A DNA stretch of 64,000 nt from Lamellibrachia columna. Lineage: Eukaryota; Annelida; Polychaeta; Sabellida; Siboglinidae. Position numbers and translations under genes: made by a program. Below are positions 46,494-59,584 of this stretch, one piece after another (the first letter of the stretch is position 1; the number at the start of each line of letters is the position of its first letter). The notes beneath the pieces were generated by a model. It had not been told where the DNA came from and made no database searches. It saw only the letters and a program-made list of their open reading frames with translations. The stretch covers positions 12,498,782 to 12,562,781 of the forward strand of contig OY759262.1 in NCBI GenBank assembly GCA_963662155.1, in the 5' to 3' direction.

Positions 46494-49400
46494 ATGATGA
46501 CAACTAGTCGGTTATTTGTCATTAGATCTGGTCAATGCCCATGTTATATTCTGCATAAACGAAGCAACTTCAGATCCCTCAGATCGGCTTTTATGAGTTA
46601 CGTTTTCATTAGTAATGGACGGACGCCGCGTGTCAGTAGCGTCTTGCAATCAAATAGGTCTATTACTAGATGCTTCTCTATGGGCCACGTCTTGTCCGAC
46701 AAGACACAGCTGCCACCAGTACCATCACAGAAGAAGAAATGGAAGCAATCGGAGTTGGAAATGCTCAAACGACAGAAATATATTGATAATGTGCTTTATG
46801 GACCCATTCTAAACAAGAACCACGGAAAGAAGGAACATAATAACAGTCCTTGGATCGCTCCTGCATCATCAGCTGCTCAAGTAAAAGACAACAGTGCCGA
46901 GAAGTCACAGACTTTCACCTCGGAGAAAACAGTTAACAATGATCATAATAAGGATAATACAGATTCTGTTGACCCATTTGCGGGGGATGTACCAAGCGAA
47001 GCTGAAAAACCCAAAATTGATCTTGGAAATATGGACTCTATATTCCTTTTCCCACTGTTTCCTCCACCAAACTCAAAAAACCATGGATTCGGACATTTTC
47101 AGACTGCTGAAGAGCTTGCTATACCAGGTGTGACAGACACGATGACAAGATTACCTAGTGTGACGTCAATTCTAAGTAAGACCATGTCACCAGAGGCACG
47201 ATTCTTCCTTGACAGGTGGGAAAAGGAAATGATTGCAGAGCTTGGAGAAGATGGGTTTGCAAAGTATAAGAAAGGTGTGAGGGTTATAATGTTTGACTGA
47301 AACCTTACTTAAATATCTACAGCTAACATTTTCTTGTCCTGTAGCAGTCAGTTTTATTCTATTATAGATGTGGTATATACACTAAGCTCTGAACAACAAT
47401 AACCTGCAGTCTGTGTTAGACAGCATCAAGCTGCATCATGTACAACTTGGCAATGAGTCAACCAACTCCTGAACCCAATGTATGAACTGAAAAGCAATTA
47501 TACTTTAACATATAATGAATCAGTTCACAATATTTTTTTACTTGGCCTCAAATGTGCAGGCAATCTTGAATGTCCATGTATGTTCCAGACCCTGCTGTCA
47601 AAATTACTGTATTCCTCATTCCAGTGTTGAAATCATGTAATTGTGATGATACATCACTCAACACATTCCCAGTAATAACCACAATAACACGTCTCAGTGG
47701 TTTGTTTTCAGAACTGTTCAGCAATGGTTCCAATTTCCACTCGTGCATTGAGAAATACCTGGGAGGGATGCCAGAGGAGGAGCTGGATTTGTCTGGTGCC
47801 AACGAGGGGTACTGGTCGAGTATACAAACTGTGTTCCCAGACATCGGGGAGGTGGTCAACACTGAACAGATGGTGCAACACCCTCAGCTGCACTACAAGG
47901 GCATCTATGATTGTGTTGCCAAATACAGGTGATTTAATCATCCACTTTGTTGCAACTGCCACCGACTCAACATAAGTTTTTGTTCTGGTGAATGCTTTGG
48001 AAGTACTGAGTAAATTTGTTGTGTTTCTTTGTGATTTGACAAGATTGCCATCCAAAGCAAGTACCGTATTCACCCTAATAAGCGTACATGCTCTAATAAG
48101 TGAATCTAACACTCAAGAAACTCCTTGTCAAGATGAACACTTGCAGGTATCGAGCGATTTTAGCAAATGACGCGAGCGATAAATCGCTCCCTAGATTATT
48201 GATTTGCACAAGTGATAGGGAGCGAGAGCGATCGCTCGCCTCAGACGTGATGCCCTGCCGTTAGCATGCTCGCATGGTGAGACAACCATGGTGCCTTCTA
48301 GCGAGTCTACTGTGTGCAGTGTAGTAAGGGACCTCTTAGTATATTGTCTTGGTGTAGCTGAGCAGAACAATTGCGTGATGGAAAAACATTATTTTCATGA
48401 TTTTTTTATGAATATTCTTTTTAGCCAACCAATATGTTATAAATACTAATAAATATACTGTCACAATGACACTCGCCTCTCGAACTGGACAATTATGTCG
48501 ATCAGCAAATGGGAAGGCCAACTGTGTTGCAGACTCGGCGGTGATGCAGCATTTTCAAATTCCCGCATTTTCAAAAGTTTTATACCATTTCTGATGGTAA
48601 ATATGCTACATCAATACAGATGTGAATGAGGATCATCGACTTCCAACATAGATCTATACAATACAATCAAATATAATACTTCTGTTACGCTAAAATCTTC
48701 AGGAAACCAAAGCTTGGCAGCACACCAAAACAAAAGGGTTAGACAGTTCTAGTTGGTTTAACAATTCCAGTTGTAAACAGTGGGATCGGTACAGCGAGGA
48801 GCTATGGACTATAAGCAAGTTTAAACAGGTGGGTTTTTAGTTGACGGCGAAATGTTGCTATATTTCCTACCAACTTAATGTTTTCGGGAAGGTACTGGCA
48901 GTTGTTGCTTTGGACGGTTCTTTCAATGAGCACAGGTGAATTACGTTGCTTAGCCAGCTCAGGCAACTACACGCTGTTGTACGGATTTTAAGCATTTGTT
49001 AAGCATTTGTTAAGCATTTGTTAAGCATACTGTACGTTTATTGGGACAAATAGTGTAGCTCCAGATGGCTGGTGAACAAGGAAGTCATTGACTTATCGAG
49101 AGTACAACAATTGTTCAGCTATATGTAGCCCGCCCTTTACAGTTATTTGTCAATTTGTTTTAAGCAACTTCAACCAGTAGTTACTGCTTCTACTTTGAGT
49201 TCTTATGTCAGGATATTGACGCCAATGGGAGTTAGAGATCAAGACACCAGTCCACACCAGCTTACCCATTTAACCCAAGTGGGATCTTTTACTTCCCCTA
49301 GCATAGACCCCACGTACAAGCCTACAAGGGGCCAACAGCTTGTAGCATCTCTTCCCACTGACACTGGCAACGTGGAGTGAACGAAGTTGCACTAGTTTTG

Positions 49401-51536
49401 AAAGAGCAGGAGGTGAATTCAAACCCTGGCCCCCTCAATCTACAGTCCAGTGCTCTGATCATTAGACCATTGAACCCAAAAAAAGCATCGCGTGTTTTGG
49501 TTGTTTTTTTGAGCAGTATTAATGGAGATCTCACAAGGACGGACCACACATAGAGGAACATTTGTAGGACTCTCAATATGCCAATGGCTGCCTTGTCCAC
49601 TTGCCACTTGGAGTTGCTGCTGTGAATTACAATCTTTTAAAATCTTATTAAACATGACAGTAGTGCTACAGTTAGTATTTTAAGCTACGCTTTGTCAAAT
49701 TGACAAAACTAAGCATGAAAACTTTATGAAAAGAAATTAAATAATAAGCATGTTTCTGTATACGTAAATAATTGCTCAGTTTGTACATATTTGTGTCACA
49801 CTGATTAAAGTACCAGTGTTTTGTGTAAATGCTGAACAGTCTTTCTATAATTAATTTTATCTTCATGTTTGTTTTCCTTCAGGCGTTTGCATAGATGAAA
49901 ATTTTTCTGTTAACCCTGTAGAGACCAGTTATGTTTGATTGACTGGAAGACATCGAAGAGACAGAAAGCTGACATCCGTCACACGTATGATAATCCCATT
50001 CAGTTGGCTGCGTACATGGGCGCTGTCAACTTTGACCCCTCATTGCGCTTGAAGGTACTGATAACACTTCCTTTTTCAAAAACAAAGTATATGATGGAAT
50101 GCTTGATTGAATGTGGATTGACTGTGGAGGCTCCCCACAGGGATCTGATCGCAAATACGGTTTAAATAGGACCCTACTCCTGAGTTGTCTGTGAAGTGGC
50201 AGACCTTTAAAGGGAAACAAAAGTCATGGTTTGGGGCGTATGCACCTATAAGAGTTACTATCAAGAATATCATGCCAGTGGTTTACTAGGAAAACCTTGT
50301 TGAACACACACCACCTTTGGGCTGCGTCATACTTGTAAATAATCCTACGTCATGAGTGTGGCCATATTTGCTCCAAATGAAAATTTATTTGTATACACCT
50401 ATTCCTACATTTACCGTTAGGATATGGCCATGCTGTTTGCATCCAAATTAAACTTATGCAACATATTTTAGCCTGTGTTTGCTAAACTTGTCCTCTTTCT
50501 GTCATAACAGAACTTTTGATTCAGACGTTTCTTTTGTCCTGTGTGTATACAGGCAGAGCATAATACATCACAAGGTAGTCTAGGTTACCCGATTTCATAG
50601 AACTGCACATGCGCTTATAGGTCACACTGGTTAACATGTCAGTCCTCAGTTAATTAACTGGAGAAATGACCAGAATATCCTACTTTTAGAACACATTCGG
50701 AGTAAACCAGTGGCGTGGCATTCTTGATTTTAGTTGCACATGTTTAGTTTTTATTATCTCCTTTTTGGTGTTTTGCTTTAACTAATTCAGTTGGAAGCTC
50801 ATCAAGTCATAAATCCAAGGAATTTATGTATTTGATTGAATTATGAATTATCATAGCAAGCCACATTACAAACCAGACTGGTAGGAAGCTACTGTAACAG
50901 GTCATTACATTTGGGGAAGTCATCATGACAAGAAATAACAAGTTGTGTGTAATATTACAGCAGCATTGTGAGTTCATTTAATATATGATAATTATACAGT
51001 GCAACACGCTTATAACGAACTACTTTGTGTGTAGCTAACGAGTTCGTTATATCCGTGAACTCGTTATGCTCTGCACGGCCATGGCATGGCTTCCAGGTCA
51101 CAGACGGGAAGTATTTGCGAACAACGGGGCGATTTTCAGTTGGACAGAAATTCGTTATACGGCGAAAAAATTTCAGGAAAAGGTGTTCGTAATAACCGTG
51201 AAGTAATATTCGTGAATACTTATAATGGAAAAGATAGGGAAAAAATCCGTACATAAGAAATTGTTTCGTTATATCTGTCAATTCATTGTATCTGTGTTCG
51301 TTATAAGAGTGTTGCACTGTATCTACATTGGTATTTCACTAGGTTGATTATCTTGTGTTGGCTGTATTCAGATAGAAAGCACTCTGCTGGTGATCGCCTA
51401 TAAAGACGGATCTCCCGCCCACGTCCACTTGATACCGCGACAGAAGTGTGTACATTACTGGGGCCTGTGGTTACAGCGACTGCATGCTTACTGGCGCACC
51501 CTGGCGACTCAACAGGCAACTAATCCCATGCAGTGA
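46494..51536 (+). CDS. MGME1: Mitochondrial genome maintenance exonuclease 1
   Basis: Mitochondrial single-strand DNA exonuclease of the PD-(D/E)XK (RecB-like) family, which trims flaps and degrades linear mtDNA. Four exons: 46494-47274, 47712-47928, 49922-50054, 51372-51536. All phases agree; 431 residues. The start is the first ATG (46494; a second ATG follows at once). The N-terminus is Arg/Ser-rich with few acids, fitting a mitochondrial targeting signal. Catalytic features: YKGIYDCVAKY (acidic metal ligand) in exon 2, LCLIDWKTS (the D-x-K pair) and DNPIQLAAYMGA in exon 3, and VIAYKDGSPAH in exon 4. The C-terminus is CVHYWGLWLQRLHAYWRTLA. It is longer than the roughly 344-residue human protein, mainly from an extended, low-complexity N-terminal half. 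Confidence 0.93.
48150..48240. repeat. Imperfect inverted repeat in MGME1 intron 2
   Basis: gcgataaatcgctcccta faces tagggagcgagagcgatcgc about 20-30 bases away, so a stem could form. It is rich in gagcgat and cgctc words. Origin unknown; possibly a MITE remnant. Confidence 0.45.
49070..49146 (-). mobile_element. CR1-like LINE 3' end scrap
   Basis: The minus strand has GGGCGGGCTACATATAGCTG, then a diverged version of the CR1 3' UTR (GTACTCTCGATAAGTCAATG). A very short relic in MGME1 intron 2. Confidence 0.6.
49190..49480 (-). mobile_element. tRNA-derived SINE, antisense
   Basis: The minus strand starts GGGTTCAATGGTCTAATGAT, then CAGAGCACTGG (A box region), and has CCAGGGTTTGAATTCACC (B-box-like) about 30 bases on. 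The body contains AAAAGATCCCACTTGGGTTA, a core often seen in animal SINEs. Confidence 0.65.
49540..49660 (+). mobile_element. CR1-like LINE 3' UTR relic
   Basis: Plus strand accacacatagaggaacatt, then ggactctcaatatgccaatg and ccttgtccacttgccacttg aligns with the 3' UTR after the main LINE copy at 60420-60500, diverged and truncated. Confidence 0.65.
50205..50752 (+). mobile_element. MITE copy 1, right end missing
   Basis: Begins ggaaacaaaagtcatggttt and matches the element at 53337-53960 over much of its length (ttaccgttaggatatggcca-type, ggttaacatg and gtaaaccagtggcgtggcat blocks). It breaks off after tttttattatct, so the right inverted repeat is absent. Located in the last MGME1 intron. 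Confidence 0.7.
50997..51319. mobile_element. 323-bp Tc1/mariner-type MITE
   Basis: Left end CAGTGCAACACGCTTATAAC then GAAC; the right end is the inverted copy with one mismatch (CAGTGCAACACTCTTATAAC). Flanked by TA on both sides. No transposase. Sits in the last MGME1 intron, about 50 bp before exon 4. Confidence 0.85.
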
Positions 51537-53336
51537 TGCAGGTTTGTGTCTTTTAGGATTTAATGATAAACGAGAAATTGTAATGTTTTTTAAAAAGGGG
51601 TCAGTTATGTATGTTTATCCATCTGAGAGTGAATCATCAGTTGGTGTGAAGACCTCACTGGTCTTGTGTTCTTGTGGTTATACCCCAAACAACCCTATGT
51701 TCAGCACTATTGCAGGGGTGTTTTGTGTTGGTGTGGTTTACAGGTAGAGACCGCCAGCTATGGAAGTCTTGCCTCCCCAGCTGTTGACACCAGATATAGC
51801 GACTTATTGTGCCTTATCCAAAAGATACATTTCCAACTCCTTACACCCGTATGCTAGATGAGTTGGCCAGTTTTAAAAAATTTTATGAAACTGCAAAATT
51901 ATTCATGACACCTTAACAGTAAATCAGTTGACTGAATATTTTCAGAAGAATCAACGGTAATGGGTGCTTGACACAACACAAAGTAATTGGTGCTTGACAC
52001 AACACAAAGGAATGGGTGCTTGACACAACACAAAGCAATGGGTGCTTGACACAACACAAAATAAAAACATAATTCAGAGCCAGCAAAGAATATACTGCTA
52101 ACAATAATGTTTACTGCTGTTTAACACAAGACACTACAGTGGCACAAACATGTTTAACACAAGACACTACAGTGGCACAAACATGTTTAACACAAGACAC
52201 TACAGTGGCACAAACATGTCTTCCATGTAGCTTTTTGGCAATAAAAATTCCTTTCAACATCTAATGAAATGCAACACGTTCACAGATGGCTTACAAGTGA
52301 GCATGTAATATAAGTGTCTGACCTACCCTATTCGTCATTGAATAAGTAAACCAACAAAAGATAGTGATCTATTTTTTATATCAATTTGTCAAAATGAAAG
52401 CTCTAATGTAGTTGTTAGGTCGTTACCAATCTAGATTTGTTTTTAGGACTGTTTTTCTTTTAAATTTATGATTTTCTTGCAGGCATTCAGGCTGGAGATA
52501 GATAGAGAATCTTAGAACTATATAAAGCAGACACGAATGAGACGTGGGGCATTTTGTATATGATTAAGTACCATTAGATTGATTTCTTCTAGTGTTCTGA
52601 GTTTTGCACTGAACGACGAAAGTGCAGTTTTTATTCAGTCTAGCAACATGTGTGGGTCTGTTAGGCTGTGTGTAGGTGCTGAGTTGTGCTGCATTCTGTC
52701 CTGATGACAAATTGTCATAATGTCCTCTGGCTACGACATCGTGTTACATTAGCACATACATCTTGTATTGAAACCCCTCAAGGTGTTCCCCATTCCCGCA
52801 GTGCTGTAGAATGCTAAAGGGCAATGAAAAAAACCAACATTTTTCTCCTAAAGCTTGGCAGTGCTCGTAAAGTGTAATGGTGGCCGACTGCGCCTAATTC
52901 CGGGTATTTATTGTTATTTTCCTTCTCGTATTCATCCTTTCTTCAGTCGTTCCGCTTTTTTCACCTTCCTTGTTACAAAGAAGTTATTCATGCAAATCAC
53001 GTACTAAAAGGGCTATCAGCAAATATATTGCCATATAACAGCAGACGGTCATCAATAAATTGTTACAGAGCTGTCAATTTTTTACTCTTGCGTCACATGT
53101 TAAACCACACACCCACTTCTGTCACCCATTAATTGGGTGCCTCAAGTTCTACTGATTTGCCAACTGCAGTGGTTTTATTTCACACCTAAAAGGTTAGTTG
53201 GTGATAATGATGCTTGATGGTGCAGCAGTAAAATCAAAATTGCCCATCATGAAATATTTGACTAGGTGTGTTTTCTTGTTAATTTTCATGAAGTGTTTCA
53301 TAAATGAAAAAGTGACATACAAAAAACAATGGCATT
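51537..53336. other. MGME1 3' flank with small tandem repeats
   Basis: Possible poly(A) signals AATAAA lie at 52060-52065 and 52240-52245. Tandem repeats: a 26-bp unit with tgcttgacacaacacaaag (four copies, 51958-52060) and a 33-bp unit with tgtttaacacaagacactac (three copies, 52112-52217). No further gene is recognised to 53336. Confidence 0.6.
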
Positions 53337-53960
53337 AAATGGAAACAGAATCATGGCTTTGGGCCTATGCACCTATAAGAGTTGTTAAAACATAACCATT
53401 TGCAACTATAATTAAGAATATCATGCCAGTGGTTTACTAGGAAAACCTTTTTGAACATACATCATCTTAATTTCATGAGCCATGCCATATTGTTAGATAA
53501 CCCTCCGACACGAGTGTAAAAGTCTAAAAAAAAATTCTCACCAAATGAAAATATATTTGTATACACCTATTCCTATATTTGCTAGTACGATATGGGTATA
53601 CTGTTTGTGTCCAAACTCAACTTATCTAATACATTTTGGCCTTTGTTTATTGAACTAGTCCAGTTTCTGGCTCAGTAACTCATTTGTTTGAGACGTTGCG
53701 TTGGTTCTGTGTATACCAGCCTCCCTTAGTACGTCACAATGGTCTAGGTTACCTGATTCTCATAGAACTGCGCATGCACTTATTGGTCGTGCTGGTTAAC
53801 ATGACCGGAATCTCCCACTGGAGAAATGACCGGAATCTCCCACTTTTAGAACACATTCTGAGTAAACCAGTGGCATGATATTCTTGATGTTAATTGCACA
53901 TGGTTAGTTTATATTATCTCAGGTTCATAGCCCCAAACCATGACTTTTGTTTCACTTGAA
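53337..53960. mobile_element. MITE copy 2, about 620 bp with terminal inverted repeats
   Basis: The left end ggaaacagaatcatggcttt, then gggcctatgcacct, is inverted at the right end (reverse complement gaaacaaaagtcatggtttg, then gggctatgaacct). Non-coding; it shares its body with copy 1 at 50205. Target-site duplication could not be assigned. Confidence 0.75.
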
Positions 53961-55530
53961 CCATTTCAAAGATATTAAATTACAAATGTAATTGAATAAT
54001 TGTGATCACATACTACTAGTAATGTACTGTTCATTCACTAGATGTCAGGTTTTCTGTATTACTTATTCTATGGTATATTCTGTTGTCTCCTCGTGGTTGT
54101 GTCAATTTCAAGCCACAGTTTTAACCTAGAGCAAATTATTTTATTTTAGTGCAACAGTTAATCAGGTTGAACTACTGTATCAACAGCAACTGAATTTTTT
54201 TTCAGAAAAGCTATGTGTCTTTGAATTATTATTGTAGGACATGTTTGTGTTAGAACAGCATCTTAGGTGTGCCTGGATTAATGATCCCAACAAAGTTACA
54301 TGTTGATTCTTGATTTACTGATGTGATTCACAATATAAATCAGTACAGGACGACGACTATAAATTATAGTCAATCACCCCAGTAGGGGCGTAGTTCCTGC
54401 AGGGCATTAAACTGATCCGTGATACTGATCCATTTCGGAACAAATGACTTCAGATTTAAAATTGACCCACAACAACTGTTTATGAGTAAGTTTGTCGTCT
54501 AATAGTTGGCGATATTGTCCGAAATCAACATGCACACATGTCATATAATGTTATGGTTTTCATCACAAAACATTTTTTATTTATGCATGATTTTCAAGTA
54601 ACTTTAATAGTGATATATGTATGATGATTATACATGTTAAATATGTGTATATTGTACGTGTTTATTGCGTTTTAATAATGTTCCAAATATCCTGGCATGG
54701 ATCCTCGCCTTTTATTAACTAGACAGGCGAGCCTCTTGCCTATCGTAAATGACTTGTGTAATTTCATGTAAATTTATAATATGAGTAATGATTTTATCGG
54801 ATATGTAAAATTTCTGTTTTGGAACAGGAACTTATTTATGGTTTTGGGGATGACAGTATTGGTAAACTGATTGTTACTGCATGGTGTTTGGTAATTTATT
54901 TTTTAACCAGAAAATATGTGTTTTATATTATAGTATTGTTAGTGTACAATTTTGCAGGTTTTTAACAATTTATGGTAAGTCTGTTGATATGAGGATACCA
55001 TTACATAAGTAGCTGCATCAAAAGTATTTTTTTTTATAAAATACTATGCGGTGCAAGAATTTCAAGTTACATGTAAAATTGTGAACATTCCTTTAAAAAA
55101 GTTGTGTTTTAAGCAGTGCAAAGTTAGTATCGGTCTCGTCGCTGTTTGCTGGCATGCCAGCTGAATAGAATAGAATAGAATAGACTCAATGTCACAACGA
55201 TTTGAAAGACCATGAAAAAAAACAGAACCAACAAACCACGCTCTCTTGGAATTGCCGAACATTTGCCACACTCAGACAAAATGATGGAACATGACCAGTT
55301 GGCTAACGTTCATTGTAGAATGTTGGAAGTCTTAACAGAGTAAACACTGGCAGCCTGTAGCAGGTGTTACTGTTAACTTGAACAGGTGAGGCGACTGATC
55401 TTGAAAGGTGCTCACCACTAGTTTTTCAAAGGAGTTCGTTCACTCAGGCATGTGCTGAGGTGGATAAAGAAAATGTAATGGCGAACCAGGAACCTTGAGT
55501 TCTGGTGGTGGGAAAAAAGTGGGACACACT
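53961..55530. other. Intergenic, nothing recognised
   Basis: AT-rich sequence with short open frames only; a small (aatag)n stretch lies at 55165-55183. Confidence 0.5.
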
Positions 55531-55542
55531 CGTACACACGCA

Positions 55543-55543
<1 letters not shown>

Positions 55544-55638
<95 letters not shown>
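55544..55638. repeat. (CA)n microsatellite
   Basis: About 47 uninterrupted CA units. Confidence 0.97.
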
Positions 55639-55640
<2 letters not shown>

Positions 55641-56475
55641 CTCATACCTTCATGCACCCATGCACATATTATATGTACACAAACATACATACTACGCATG
55701 TATGGTGCATTCATGCACACAGAACATCTTTTTCACACATGTATAGATGTTTGTGTGGAAGCATGCGTGTGTGTGCGTACACAATATGTATAAATGTGTG
55801 TACATGCGCACACACACAAATAGTTGCAGTGCATTTTGGTTGATTGAAGCAACATTGTTGGGCTGGGAGCAGCTAAATCATAAGTGTAATACAGAGTGTA
55901 ATCATAAGTGTAATCACAAATAATCAAATAATGCAGCCAGAGACTCATTCTTTCAAGCTTCCGGAATCTTGGTGCAGCAGCGACTTGAAATTGGTGTAGA
56001 GAATTTGCAGAAAAAAGTTGTACTGTATACACAAACTTCTTATAGACATATATTAAGAAACTGTTTTTGTTAACAGAGGCAGTATTTTTCCCAGACTCAA
56101 ATTCAATGAGTGATAAGGGGGAGTTTGTTTACAGGTTGTGAATTAAACTGGTGTACCAAACTATCATATACATTGTTAAATATATATTAGATAAAGTGAT
56201 ACATTTACATAAATTACATACATAAGGTAATATCTGACATAGTTGTAGTAAACGATTTCAGTAAAAAGGAATTAACAGCAGGATTTTAGCGTAAGTTGGT
56301 TTACACTGACTTCGTTGTTTTGTTTACACAGTGTTCTCCATATTCGCTAGGTGGCTCATGCGAGCTTAGTAGGAAAGACATAGTTAGCAAGTATATTAGC
56401 CTAAAGTGTCATTTTGAACACAAAAACAGCCTTATTCAAGGCTAATGTAGCAATCAGATTATTAAGTCTAAATGT

Positions 56476-57658
56476 TGTGATGGCGCCGTGCAAACAACAT
56501 GTAAAGGCCTCCAGGCATTTAATATGCAGTAGTTGTAGCAACTGGGTGGACTTCGTCAAGTCCGGGTGTGAGAAGTCCTGGGCTGAGGTTCAGGCGGATA
56601 GTTTTAGTTTTTAGAGTAGGGGATGTACGAGGATGAAGGAACTTGAGGTGGAGTTAGAACAGCTGAGGCTGCTTGTTGTGGCAGTGGTGGGAAGGGAGCA
56701 GGTGAGTGGTGCCAGTGGTTCTGGTGGGGGGGACAGTAGATGATAAACTGGGGGAAGAGATGCTATGGAGAGCTCACATCAACCTGGAAGGAGGCTGAGA
56801 GAAGATAAGGTGACAGGTCATAGGGAGACAGGACGTAAGGAGATGGGACGTAGGGAGACAGGACGAAAGGAGACGAGAAGGAAAGAAATGGGAGGGAAGA
56901 CAAATGGATCGAAGGAAAGGGGAGTGGGGGAGATAGTAGCGAAGGAGTTGGGGGGATGAGACGATAGTTAAGGCAATGGGAGTGAGGGAGACGGGAGGGA
57001 AGGTGTCAGGAGGGAAAGCGACGGGAGCGCAAGTTAGCCAGGAGACGGGAGGGAAAGGTGACAGGTTGATGAGTGAGAGAGAGCCTGATAACAGTCTGCC
57101 ACCAAGTGACAAGGCTGCAGGACAGAATGTGATGGAGGGGATCCATCGGAAGAGCTATTCCGAGGCAGTGATAGAGGGGGTGAGAAAGAGAGCGAGGGTG
57201 TTTGTGGGGGACTCAATAGTTAGGAAGACCGACAGAGTCTTAAACAAGGGAGATGACGTGGTAGTTTGCTTGTAGGGAGGGACAAATAACGTAGAGAGGG
57301 AGGGTACAACTGCCATAGTTAGGAAATACAGGAATTTGGTCAGAACTCTAAAGCAGACACGGGTTGAGCAGGTAATACTGTCAGGGATTTTACCAGTAAT
57401 AGGAAGGAGGAGTCCTAGATATCGAAATCGCCGGGGATGGCAATTAACATGCTAGTCGAGAAGCTATGTAGGGAAGAGGAAGTTGGTTTTGTAGATTTGT
57501 GGGGAAGTTTTGTTGGAAGGGCTGATATATATATGAAGGACGGGCTTCATCTAAGTGGAAAGGGGGCAGCAGTATTTACGGATGGACTCACAGCAGCAGT
57601 AAACAGTAGCATGGGTAGCATAACTAATATGTTTGGTAGTAAACACTATTTAAACTAG
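56476..57658 (+). pseudogene. LINE ORF1: zinc-finger and SGNH esterase, broken
   Basis: Cys-rich start (MAPCKQHVKASRHLICSSC), a TAG after DSFSF near 56611, then ELEVELEQLRLLV, a leucine-zipper-like helix. A Gly/Arg/Glu repeat (GRRETGRKEMG-like, 56800-57060) links to the esterase: GDSIV (Ser block), GGTNN (Asn block, preceded by a TAG at 57273) and DGLHLSGKG (Asp-His block). It stops at 57656-57658. CR1 ORF1 proteins are known to carry such esterase domains. Confidence 0.8.
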
Positions 57659-57744
57659 AAGTGCAGGGGGGTTACTTAGATATTCCTCAAGCAGGACAAG
57701 AGGCCATTAGTACAGATAAACCAATAACAAGATGTTCGAAAAAC

Positions 57745-59523
57745 ATGTCTGAAGCAGGTTATAGATGTGTGTGTTTAAATGCTAGGAGTATAGTAAATAA
57801 GAAAAACGAATTAAACATTATGGTAAAAGATATTGACCCTCACCTAATTGGCATTACCGAATCATGGGCCAACACAGACATAACAGATGCTGAATTAGGA
57901 TTGACAGGATACGTAACGTAAAATAAAAATTAACTATTGGATTAGTTTACCGAAGTCCAAACATAAACAAAGAGGATAACACAAAATGCTATAAAGGAAG
58001 TTAGTAAAGGGGAATGTATCATAATGGGAGATTTTAACCATGGACACATACAATGGAAATCTCTAGAGAGTACAGGGGGTGAGAACCAACAATTTAAATT
58101 TTTTTTCAGGATAGCTTCCTTACTCAGCACGTGCTAGAACCAACCAGGGGAGAAAATATATTAGATATAGTTTTATCATCACAAAAAGATTTAGTGGACA
58201 ATGTAAAAATACATGAACCATTGGGTAACAGTGACCACAATCAAATACATTTTGACATCAATGTAAAATCAGAAAGTAAAAATAAAAAAACTTATAGGAG
58301 AAACTTCCACAAAGGTAACTATAAAGATATGAGAAAATACTTAGCAAAGCTAGATTGGAATAACATGCTGATGAATTAGAACGCAACTGAATGTTGGAAT
58401 ATTCTCAAATATGAAATTGAGAGTATCATCGATAAATTTGTTCCCTTAAAAACAAGGAAAACGGTCTAGAAAGAAACACTTGTCAAAAGAAGCTATTAGA
58501 AAAATAGTGTTTAAGCAAACTATGTGGAGGGTTTATAGGCGTACCAGAAAGGATGAAGACTATGCAAATTACAAAGAGGCACTTAACCTAGCTACAACTG
58601 AAATTAGAAAATCTAAAAGAACCTTTAAAAAAAAATTGGCAGGTAATATAAAAAAATACAGCAAGAGTTTCTATGCTTATGTAAGGAGTAAACAGAAAGT
58701 TCGAGATAAGGTCGGACCACTGGAAAACAACAGGGGAAACATAATTTCAGATGGGTTTCAAATGGCAGAGGTCCTGAATGACTATTTCAGCTCAGCTTTT
58801 ATCACAGAAGATATCAGTTCACTTCCAGTTCCATTTACTAAATTTGCGGGCAATAAATCAGAACATTTAGGGCAGTTATTTGTAACTCCTGAAATGATAG
58901 CAAAGAAAATTAAGAAGATGAAAGATAATAAATCACCTGGAGTTGATGGGATACCACCAAAACTGCTTAAGAGAATTGTTGAGCAAATTAGTACACCACT
59001 TGCAAAATTGTTTAACTTGTCACTAGAAGAAGGAATAGTTCTTTCAGAATACAAAGAGGCAAACATTACCCCGCTATTTAAGAAGGGATCGAGGAACAAG
59101 CCAGAAAATTACAGACCAGTGAGTTTAACATCAGTTGTATGTAAATTACTCAAAACATTAATTAGAGACCACATGGTGGAATTCCTTGTAAAACATAAAT
59201 TAATAAATACATCTCAACATGGGTTCCTAAAAACAAGGTCATGTCTAACCAATCTCTTATGTTTTTTTGAAGAAATTACAATGTGGGTAGACGACGGGTC
59301 ACCAGTGGATGTTGTCTACTTAGATTTTTAGAAAGCTTTCGATAAAGTGCAACATCAAAGATTGTTACTTAAACTAAAAGCCCATGATATAGTCAACTGG
59401 ATAGAAAAGTGGCTTACACACAGAAGACAGAGAGTAATAGTAGATGGTGAGATTTCAAACTGGAAATCGGTTTTGAGTGGGGTACAACAGGGATCAGTAT
59501 TAGGCCCTATACTGTTTTTAATA

Positions 59524-59584
<61 letters not shown>

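Noticed and set aside
56765..57112. Gly/Arg-rich and antisense Pro/Ser-rich frames as a separate gene
   Set aside because: The plus-strand purine-rich stretch is the linker of LINE ORF1; the antisense frame is its shadow.
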